Origin: Flectonema sp. DT1601
Taxonomy: Eukaryota > Euglenozoa > Diplonemea > Diplonemida > Diplonemidae
NCBI GenBank assembly: GCA_964019425.1
Contig: OZ025853.1
Span: forward strand, 502,001-566,000
Reading direction: 5' to 3'
DNA length: 64,000 bases
Numbering within the stretch: the stretch's first letter is position 1; each line of letters starts with the position of its first letter. Shown here in pieces: positions 56,531 through 64,000 of the stretch. Below the pieces are notes generated by a model. That model did no database searches. It saw only the letters and a list, made by a program, of their open reading frames with translations, and had not been told where the DNA came from. The position numbers were made by a program, and so were the translations under genes.

Positions 56531-57133
56531 AAAAAATACATACTTTTTTTTTTTTTAATTTTAAAAAAAAAGTTCTGATCAGTTTTTTTTTTTTGTATTG
56601 CATTATATTATCTCGTGTTCTTTGTTACGTATTGGTTGAGTTGAAGACGCTTTATTTTCTTTTAGTTGGGAGAAACCGCCAATTTTCTTTTTTTTTTTTT
56701 TGTACCGACGTAGTCGGAGAAGAAACTATTCAGATTGAAAGCCGTTATTTCTTTATGGTCATCCCCCGTGCGACAAGATTGTCTGCGTAGGTCAGCGAAG
56801 TATGAGACTCTTCTGAATGGTTTTTTTTTTTTTTTTTTTTCCTTCCGAGCCCGAGAGGCCAAAGCGATTTTGTTGCGAAGATTAAACAATTTTAAATTCC
56901 AGCAATCATTTGTTAAGATTGGCGATTTTTCCCCTTTTTTTAAAATAAAAGCTTCAGGTTTTGGTCATCTGTTACGTTTTCTATTTCGAGTTTGCAATAC
57001 AAGCGGCTCAGGAAATGTTATGCCGTAGTTTGTTTTATTATATATTTTCACCCCCCTTTCATCAAAACTTTTTAACAGGATAACTCACATATACTTCGCA
57101 AGTTACACAAGTCAGGAATACAGAACGTTAACA
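56531..57133. other. Intergenic region carrying a repeat copy
   Basis: Holds repeat copy B (56703-56823) between two T runs. The rest is unassigned. CTTTTTAACAG at about 57068-57079 is a likely leader acceptor for the next gene. Confidence 0.55.
56703..56823. repeat. Dispersed repeat copy B with inverted repeats
   Basis: Begins ACCGACGTAGTCGGAG, which folds on itself (CCGAC/GTCGG), then AGAAACTATTCAG. The inverted repeats are AAACTATTCAGA (56723-56734) and TCTGAATGGTTT (56812-56823; one mismatch), with 77 nt between, nearly the same geometry as copy A. T runs lie on both sides. Confidence 0.65.
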
Positions 57134-57997
57134 ATGTACGCTGGGTTACCTATCTCGAGATTGGAACCGCATGTGTTCTCATCACAAACTTCTTTACAAC
57201 GTCATCGCGACGTCATGCCACCTGACGCTGTTGAGGAAGAATGGGAAAACTTTGTGAGAGAAAAGAAGACTCCAGGAGTTCTTATTGCTCCAATATCTCA
57301 TGTTTGGGATAAAAGAGATGTTGAAGGGTTGGGTGTGGAACTTGGTATCGCAATGAAAAGACCAGTTGGGAAAACAGTCTTACTACGAAGACTTGGAATG
57401 GCACACGTTGACTTACCTGATCCACGTGCTGAGAAGGCTGCAATGTTGATGGGATCTTACAGATCGAGTAGAGGATTATTAAAGATCTCAAGTCGAATTC
57501 AAGAAATGGGACCTCCAACAGGAAGAGGTACTTACGGATCAATGCAACTGTCATCTCAAGTTCAAGGAGGTGCCATGGGAAGTGAAAGAGTGCTTCCAGT
57601 CAGAGGAGGAGCACCAGCACCAAGAAGAGTCAGATCTCTTTCTTTATCATCTACTAGCTCATCTTCATCATCATCAGACTCTGAGTATAGATCAAAAAGA
57701 GATAAACGTAGAGCTCGTAAAGAGAGAAGAAGAGAAAGAAAGAACAGACGCCATGAACCAGAGTCATTTTTGTTACAGAGCGATAGCGGGCCACCAGAGT
57801 GTCGTCGTTGTAGATTTACCTTACCTTATGTTTATCCTCCTAATTGCCCAGAATGTAGAGCTTACCTTCGACCTTCGGATGGTAATGATGACCAAGAGAC
57901 TAGCGATCGTGACCGTGACAGGGACCACGACCAGGATGACGAACGTGATCGCAGAAGAGGAGGATACGATCGGGAACGCGACTACGATAGGTTCTAA
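57134..57997 (+). CDS. RS/zinc-ribbon/Arg-Asp-rich protein (287 aa)
   Basis: Single exon; starts MYAGLPISRLEPHVFSSQTS. Residues 1-130 are globular but unrecognised (EEEWENFVREKKTPGVLIAP). Then an RS-like tract (RRVRSLSLSSTSSSSSSSDS) and an Arg/Lys block (RDKRRARKERRRERKNRRH). A CX2C-X11-CX2C zinc ribbon (CRRC ... CPEC, about residues 230-248) follows, and the tail is made of alternating Arg-Asp (DRDRDRDHDQDDERDRRRGG). This layout is common in nuclear RNA-processing factors; function is inferred from composition only. Confidence 0.75.
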   Translation: MYAGLPISRLEPHVFSSQTSLQRHRDVMPPDAVEEEWENFVREKKTPGVLIAPISHVWDKRDVEGLGVELGIAMKRPVGKTVLLRRLGMAHVDLPDPRAEKAAMLMGSYRSSRGLLKISSRIQEMGPPTGRGTYGSMQLSSQVQGGAMGSERVLPVRGGAPAPRRVRSLSLSSTSSSSSSSDSEYRSKRDKRRARKERRRERKNRRHEPESFLLQSDSGPPECRRCRFTLPYVYPPNCPECRAYLRPSDGNDDQETSDRDRDRDHDQDDERDRRRGGYDRERDYDRF

Positions 57998-58291
57998 TTG
58001 AGATGTCAGTACACGTAACCTTCTTTTAGCAATTGTGACAATGGTATTATATAGTTTACGTTGTGAATGGGTATATATCAGATTGCCTTTTAATTCAGAT
58101 CAAAAAATACGATACAAATATAGTTGTTTGCCATAAACAAAATAAGAGAGAGGTAATAATCTAAAAGCAGAGACAACTACTTCGTTAGTATATCAAATAC
58201 GACATCATTTCTTATCTTCAGCATTGGATCTACGGACACAGATGATGATTGTTTGATCGGAGAACTGACTAATTATCGATTTTGTTTTACT

Positions 58292-58519
58292 TTAAATGCG
58301 GATATCATTTTTAACTTCAGCAACACGAACAGCATTGGACGCCTTCTTCAGTAGTGGGAGGATTAGATGATCTTTTTTACAGGATTTCAATAACTTAATC
58401 AGTGACAGCTCTTTCATATTTTTATCAGATCCCTGAAATGACTTAGTTGCAATGGGAGCAGAAATAACAAACTTGTCCTCATTTAAACACCAGTTTGTCT
58501 TATATGGTTGACTGTGAGA
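58292..58519 (-). other. Possible last exon on the - strand (about 75 codons)
   Basis: Read on the - strand, an open segment runs from just after TAATCTCACAG (an acceptor-like sequence) to TAA. It reads PYKTNWCLNEDKFVISAPIA, and later ELSLIKLLKSCKKDHLILPL, ending AEVKNDIRI. The composition is protein-like and amphipathic. There is no initiating ATG near its 5' end and the upstream part cannot be identified. It may be a remnant of a gene or an exon of a - strand gene, which would break the otherwise uniform strand pattern. Confidence 0.3.
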
Positions 58520-59261
58520 TTACCCCCCTCTATAGCTCTAGTAAGCTTCCATCTTCTTTTTTTTTAAATTTTTTTTTCTGGCCACGTTTTTTTTTTTGAT
58601 GCGAGTTTTTCACTTTTAGCACTTAACAGCACACAAGGACGTCGGTTTTTTGGTGGCTTGGAGGAGGTTTTGAAGAAATCTTTGCAACAGTTTTTTGTGG
58701 TTGTCAAAAGGTAACTGAGAAAATAGCTGCAGATAGGGGACACACACAGCAAGAAGATAAAAACGAAGAAAAATGCATCAGATAGCGGAGGGGTTATGAT
58801 TGTGGAAAAACAAAACAAAACAACAACAACAACAACGTCATCACTCTTAAACGACCATAGTCGTCTAATTCGAAGAAAATGAAAAAGAAATTTTTTTTTT
58901 TTTTTTATATGTGGTGTCTGAATATATTTTTGTCGTAAAATCGAGACCTTTGAAAAAAAAAAAAAAAAGAAAAAAAAAAAAAAAAAGTACAATAAACTAT
59001 TGTACGTCGATAAGCTGCGATGTGTCTAATAAAAGACTTGTAAAATATCTAAAAGCATGAATTTAAAAAAAAAGGTTTCTTTTTCTATTTCTTTTTATCT
59101 CCCCGTCTGTTAGTGTACATAGTTTATTTCAAAACTTAAAAAGTAGTGCAGTTGGTGAAATAGTTTTTCCCCCATTCTTATTTAGGGATATAAAAAAAAG
59201 ATGATGTCACAGGGAGGGAATATCGAAGCTTCCGTTATTTTTGTTATTTAATTATCTATAA

Positions 59262-59278
59262 TTCTATTCTTTTTACAG
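59262..59278 (+). promoter_or_regulatory. Candidate leader (trans-)splice acceptor
   Basis: TTCTATTCTTTTTACAG, 44 nt before the subtilase ATG: a textbook pyrimidine tract with AG. Confidence 0.45.
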
Positions 59279-59322
59279 TTTATTTTCAACTAACTCTAAA
59301 AAAAAAAAACTTAATTTTAAAA

Positions 59323-60516
59323 ATGAAGTCTGCTTTCTTCTGTTTGTTCTCCATGGTTGGATTGACCAACGCTGCGTACCTTGCTGCACCAACTGGTAAG
59401 GTTATCGACGGTGAATATATTATCATGATGAACAAGAATGCTACCACTGTCGACCACGAACAGGTATTCACAGCAACTAAGGGAATCCAAAAATTCTCAA
59501 TTGGAGACAACTACAAAGCCATCCACGCAAAGCTTAATTCAGCTGAAATTGATTGGTTGAGAAGTCACGGAGCTGTTGAACTAATTGAACACAATCAGGT
59601 TGTTACTACTTCTGGAAGTGATCAAATGTTCAGAAAGTTGTCCTGCCCAAATGTTCAAAATGAACCTCTCTCATGGGGTCAGAAGAGAACTACTACCTCA
59701 TCTCCTCAGGATGTACTCGCCGCATTTTCACACGACAACAAGTGGGGTGGTGGTGTTGATGCCTACATTGTAGACACTGGCGTTAGATGTACCCACTCTG
59801 AGTTCACTGGAAGATGTATTTGGGGAACCAACACCGCCGGAGGTAGCAACACTGACGTTAACGGACACGGAACCCACTGCGCTGGTACCGTTGCTGGAAG
59901 CACCTACGGTCTGGCAAAGAGCGCGACCATCATCGCAGTAAAGGTTTTGGGAGACAACGGATCGGGAAGCACTGCCGGTATCGTTGCTGGAGTTCAATGG
60001 GTTGCTACCAACGCCAAGTCGAGAGGTAAGCCATCCGTCGCTAACATGTCTCTTGGAGGAGGATACTCTGCTGCTTCAAACAACGCCGTCAACGCTGCCG
60101 TAGGTGAAGGAATCAGTTTCTCTGTTGCTGCCGGAAACGACAACAGAGATGCCTGCAGCTACAGCCCTGCCTCAGCGACTGACTGTGTGACTGTTGGATC
60201 GACTGCTCTCGAGTCTCAGGGAAACACTCCAATTGATGGAAGATCATCATTCTCTAACTACGGTACTTGTGTTGATATCTTCGCTCCAGGGTCTGCCATC
60301 ATCGCCGCTTACGCTACCAGTGACACCGCCTTCGCTACTCTCTCAGGAACTTCAATGGCTGCCCCTCACGTTGCTGGTGCCATGGCTATCTTAATGACTG
60401 ATGGTAACGCTTCCCCTGCCAGCATTAAGAGTGCCCTTGATGGATCAGCGGCTCAGGGATTAATCCGTAACGTTGGAAACGGTTCCCCAAACAAGTTCCT
60501 TCACGTTCAGTGCTAA
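59323..60516 (+). CDS. Secreted subtilase, proteinase K-like (S8A)
   Basis: A 397-residue single exon. Signal peptide MKSAFFCLFSMVGLTNA, then an I9-type propeptide (about residues 30-92, with GEYIIMMNKN and ELIEHNQVV), then the protease. The catalytic triad is in place: D151 in YIVDTGVRCTHSEF, H182 in NGHGTHCAGTVAG and S344 in LSGTSMAAPHVAGAM, with the oxyanion Asn in VAAGNDNRDA. Cysteines beside the Asp and His motifs (GVRCTHS, THCAG) are typical of the proteinase K subfamily. It should be exported and degrade proteins outside the cell or in a vacuole. Codon choice is strikingly different from neighbouring genes: GCC, ACC, AAC and ATC are frequent, as in a highly expressed or transferred gene. 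Confidence 0.93.
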   Translation: MKSAFFCLFSMVGLTNAAYLAAPTGKVIDGEYIIMMNKNATTVDHEQVFTATKGIQKFSIGDNYKAIHAKLNSAEIDWLRSHGAVELIEHNQVVTTSGSDQMFRKLSCPNVQNEPLSWGQKRTTTSSPQDVLAAFSHDNKWGGGVDAYIVDTGVRCTHSEFTGRCIWGTNTAGGSNTDVNGHGTHCAGTVAGSTYGLAKSATIIAVKVLGDNGSGSTAGIVAGVQWVATNAKSRGKPSVANMSLGGGYSAASNNAVNAAVGEGISFSVAAGNDNRDACSYSPASATDCVTVGSTALESQGNTPIDGRSSFSNYGTCVDIFAPGSAIIAAYATSDTAFATLSGTSMAAPHVAGAMAILMTDGNASPASIKSALDGSAAQGLIRNVGNGSPNKFLHVQC

Positions 60517-61286
60517 GCACGCATAGGTAGTCTTTGAAGGGGGGAAAAGGCAATTTAAAAAAATAAAAAAAAAACTAAATTAATGCGAAATGTGATTCTC
60601 CTCTAGGATGTTTTTAACCGACATCTGTACCGCGTGCTTTTTTATGACTTGTTTTGTTATTTAATTTTTTGTGCTCAAAATAGTTGTGGATTTGTTACTT
60701 TTTTGTTTTATCCTGCTAATCGACTCTTCTGAACGGAGTTGTGTGGAAGAGGCAAGCAGGAATGAAAAATACTATAGGGATGTCGATGTTTTGTTGCATA
60801 GGCCTCCTTACCGTGTGATGTGTTTTTTTTTTTGCTTTTTCTCCAATATTTCTCAAAAAAAAAAAAAAAAAAAAAAATTGGTATCGTGGAAAAAAAAGAA
60901 TAAAAAAAAAAAAAAAAAATCCGCATTAAAGATAGCCAATCCCCACTTTCCTTTCATCCGTCGAAATGACTTTTTCCTCTCTCAGTTATTTTTCCTGGTT
61001 TACTTTTCCAGGTTTTGCGTTGACAGATTATCATATTATGAAAACACAATATCAACCCTTCCAACACCACAGGATTTCATAAATGAAATGCAAATGAACT
61101 ACCCCCCCCCCTCAATATTGTTTTTTATGATACAAAACATTTGTATTTTACGTACAAAATCAAACAGTTAACCCCCCTCAATATTGTTAATAAAAAGCAG
61201 TACCATAATTAATTAATTTGTTTTTTTTTCCACCCCCCTCTTTTGTGGAATCAGAGAGAAACAAAAAAAAAAAAAAAACCAGAAAC
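60517..61286. other. Intergenic region, 770 nt
   Basis: Nothing coding; many A/T runs. CGACTCTTCTGAACGGAG at about 60721-60738 resembles the right end of repeat B but is too short to call. CCCCCCTCAATATTGTT occurs twice (about 61106-61122 and 61173-61189), a local direct repeat. GGAATCAG at about 61249-61256 may be the leader acceptor of TOP2. Confidence 0.5.
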
Positions 61287-62448
61287 ATGCCACCTAAAGG
61301 GGGTGCAGACTACGATAATGAATACGTGAAGGTCTCTCACCATGAACAGATTCTTCACAGACCTGATACCTACATCGGAAGTATCGAAAAAACTACAGAG
61401 CCTCTGTGGGTCTTCGATGAGGAAACCGATGAGATGAAAATTCAAAATATGACCTACGTCCCTGGTTTATACAAAATATTTGATGAGGTTTTAGTCAACG
61501 CTGCTGACAATAAAGAGAGAGACTCTAAACAGACGAGAATAAAAGTCGATATCGACCAAGAAAAAGGATTCGTCAAAGTATGGAATAACGGTGAAGGTAT
61601 TCCAGTCCACATGCATAAAAAGGAAAATATTTACGTACCGGACATGATCTTTGGTCATCTGTTAACGTCATCGCATTATAATGATGAAAAAAAGAAAACA
61701 ACTGGAGGTCGAAACGGATACGGTGCGAAATTGGCGAACATTTTTTCATTAAAATTTGTAATCGAGACAAGCCATTCTCAGACCGGAAAAAAGTTTAAAA
61801 AAACTTGGAAAAAGAACATGTTCAACACCGAAGAGGCCACCATCACAGACATCAAGTCCAGCGCATCAGACTTCACTTGTGTCACATTCTGGCCGGACTT
61901 TAAAAGGTTCGGAATGGACAGTTTCGACGATGACGCTGTCGCTCTTTTCAAAAAAAGAGTAATCGACATCGCAGGAGTGACTGGGAAATCACTTCAAGTC
62001 TATTTAAATGGTAAGGCTTGCAAAGCTCAAAAGTTTGAGGAATATGTTGACCTTTATCCTGGCATGGGTGAGGATAAGGTTAAAAGCTCCTTTGCGTGTC
62101 CAAACGACCGCTGGCAAATTTGCATTCGTCCTTCAAATATTGATTACCAACAGATCTCGTTCGTAAATTCAATTTGGACGATTAGAGGAGGTCAGCATGT
62201 AAAACTAATTGTCGACCAGGCTATATCGAAAATTTCAGACGTTGTTAGTAAAAAAAATAAAAAGATGACAGTTCAGCCCCAGAATGTTCGTCCTTTTCTT
62301 TGGGTGTTCGTTAATGCCAAGATTGAGAATCCAGTATTTGACACTCAAACCAAAGTAAACTTAATAACTCCTCGAAGCAAATTCGGAAGCACTTGTGAAG
62401 TACCACAGAAAATGATAGACGGGTTATGCAAGGTTTGTTTATGTTTTC

Positions 62449-62479
<31 letters not shown>

Positions 62480-64000
62480 CTAATTTTTTTAAAAAAAGCA
62501 AACAAACACACAAACAGGTAATCAGCGAACGCATCGTTGAAAAAGTAAACAACAGAATCAACCGTCTCATGGATGCTAAAGTTGGTGCTGTTTCCAGAGC
62601 TCGAGTGATCGATGTTCCGAAACTTGATGATGCTAACGATGCCGGAACAAGAAAAGGTTCTCAATGCACGCTAATCTTAACAGAAGGAGACTCAGCTAAG
62701 GCGATGGTTACGTCAGGATTAGGTAAAGTAGGTAGAGACAGATATGGTTGTTTTCCACTACGAGGAAAAGTTTTAAACGTTCGAACCAACGGAATGGACA
62801 AAGTAAGATCTTGTAAAGAAATTCAAAATCTGATGAAGATCGTTGGACTCAAACTCGATCAGAAATACAACTCCGTTGATAAACTTCGATACGGTTCTGT
62901 TATGATTATGACTGATCAGGATCACGATGGATCTCACATTAAGGGTCTTTTAATTAATTTATTTCATCATTTCTGGCCTGGTCTACTTGACGTTCCTGGA
63001 TTTCTTGTTCAGTTTATCACTCCGATTGTGAAAGCGTTTCCTGTTAGAGGATCAAAGATTGATGAAAATAATGCGATTGCGTTTTATACCATTCCAGACT
63101 TTGTTAAATTTAAGGAAGCAGCCACTGCTGAAAACAAGAAATACGAATATAAGTACTACAAGGGATTGGGTACATCAACTGCAAAAGAAGCAAAAGAGTA
63201 TTTTCAAGAAATCGACACCCACAAGGTGTCATTTGTCTACGATGACGGCGGTGAAGATGACCGCGCCATTATAATGGCTATGGGTGGGGAAGATCAAGTG
63301 GCATCACGTAAAAAATGGATCACCACCTATAACACTGATGATTGGGTTGATTATAACATAAAGCAACTTGGATACTCTGATTTTATTAACAAGGAGTACA
63401 TCTTATATTGTATTGCTGCTGGTGAACGAACCATCCCAAGAGTTGAAGATGGGTTCAAGCCGGTTCAGAGAAAAGTAATTTTCGGAGCTTTTAAGAGAAA
63501 CCTCATCCGTGAAATCAAAGTAGCGCAATTTTCAGGTTATATATCTGAACACGCTGCATACCATCACGGTGAGAAGTCATTGCAAGATACGATTGTTAAA
63601 ATGGCTCAGAATTTCACGGGATCAAACAACCTTCCTCTGCTAAAGCCGTGTGGTCAATTCGGTTCAAGAGCTGCTGGTGGTCATGATCACGCTTCTGCTC
63701 GTTATATCTTTACAAGACTTGATAGTATTACTCGTCACATCTTTCCAAAAGTCGATGATAATTTACTAACTTACAAAGACGACGATGGTAAACCAGTTGA
63801 ACCAGAACACTACGTACCAATCATACCAACAGTCTTATGTAATGGTTGTATTGGTGTCGGAACAGGATTCGCAACTAGAATTCCAAATTACAATCCAAAA
63901 GACCTTATCAAGAACACTAGAAACATGATAAGTGGTAATGATCTCATCCCTCTCATTCCATGGTATAGAGGTTATAAGGGTAAGATGTCTGAGACTGCTC
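61287..64000 (+). CDS. TOP2: DNA topoisomerase II (partial, cut by window end)
   Basis: Exon 1 is 61287-62432 and exon 2 is 62518 to beyond the window; phase 0 junction, 876 codons visible. It relieves DNA tangles by passing a duplex through a transient double-strand break. Motifs are in order: EVLVNAADNKERD (ATP-site Asn), GGRNGYGAKLANIF (glycine loop) and DTQTKVNL (QTK loop) in the GHKL ATPase; LTEGDSAKAMV and TDQDHDGSHIKG (TOPRIM Glu and the Asp pair); CGQFGSRAAGGHDHASARYI, with the catalytic Tyr at about residue 776. It starts MPPKGGADYDNEYVKVSHHE. The 85-nt intron has GTTTGT and AAACAG ends and a long A run. C-terminal parts are beyond the window. Confidence 0.96.

Larger units (their letters stand above)
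57998..59322. other. Longest spacer of the window (1325 nt)
   Basis: No + strand gene. A - strand open segment at 58292-58519 is listed separately. 58950-58990 has long A runs. TTCTATTCTTTTTACAG at about 59262-59278 is the leader acceptor of the subtilase gene. Confidence 0.5.

Noticed and set aside
58564-58992. 142-codon - strand open frame
   Set aside because: Mostly Phe runs made by A/T homopolymers; only its last 40 codons look mildly protein-like and they cannot be tied to the 58292-58519 segment by a clear splice site.
60721-60738. Possible fourth copy of the dispersed repeat
   Set aside because: Only about 15 nt match the right end of copy B and the left end is absent.
60671-61171. 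166-codon + strand open frame before TOP2
   Set aside because: Lysine runs from homopolymers and no domain; non-ATG context.
1-64000. CRISPR arrays, bacterial operons or tandem repeats
   Set aside because: No regularly spaced repeats and no prokaryotic gene organisation; the genes have spliceosomal introns.

Overview
The window is nuclear DNA of a flagellated unicellular eukaryote. It holds about 22 protein genes with short GT-AG introns, AT-rich spacers with many long A or T homopolymers, and eukaryote-only genes: an ATR-type PIKK kinase, an axonemal dynein heavy chain, topoisomerase II, a mucolipin-type TRP channel and HMCES. Every convincing gene is on the + strand. Most starts are preceded, usually by 15 to 110 nt, by a pyrimidine tract ending in AG. 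One pair of genes is separated by only 52 nt. Together this suggests a polycistronic array whose mRNAs are made by spliced-leader trans-splicing, as in Euglenozoa (introns would favour a diplonemid-like over a trypanosomatid-like genome) or in dinoflagellate/perkinsid relatives. No spliced-leader gene is visible, so the lineage is an inference.

Layout. 0.6-1.1 kb: Sm-like gene (LSMD1/NAA38-like). 1.8-9.4 kb: a 2528-residue protein of unknown function in two exons. 9.6-14.7 kb: a 57-residue ORF, HMCES, an 82-residue unknown, a SET-domain methyltransferase and a 218-residue unknown. 15.4-18.5 kb: a 93-residue unknown, glycyl-tRNA synthetase (three exons) and a 100-residue Cys-containing protein with a possible N-myristoylation site. 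18.5-20.5 kb: a secreted beta-propeller glycosidase-like gene flanked by a reverse-strand 28S rRNA fragment and a forward-strand 18S rRNA fragment. 20.5-25.8 kb: an EF-hand protein, a GNAT-like protein and a basic coiled-coil protein. 26.6-35.0 kb: ATR (six exons, 2652 aa). 35.3-49.4 kb: a small coiled-coil protein and a 4124-aa inner-arm-type dynein heavy chain (five exons) with degenerate Walker B motifs; one of its introns carries a 0.5 kb island of different composition. 50.3-58.0 kb: mitochondrial enoyl reductase (MECR-like), a Ser/Pro-rich protein, a mitochondrial PD-(D/E)XK nuclease-like protein, a TRPML channel and a protein with an RS-like tract, a zinc ribbon and an Arg/Asp tail. 59.3 kb to the end: a secreted proteinase K-like subtilase and the first two exons of topoisomerase II, cut by the window edge.

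There is no operon-like functional grouping. DNA damage and topology (HMCES, ATR, TOP2), mitochondrial (MECR, nuclease, perhaps GlyRS) and flagellar (dynein) genes are interspersed, as expected for a constitutively transcribed array.

The least ordinary signals are the two rRNA fragments bracketing one gene, a new repeat family (two copies with inverted repeats and one truncated copy in an intron), the island inside the dynein intron, the degenerate dynein ATPase motifs, and a possible exon on the - strand at 58.3-58.5 kb.
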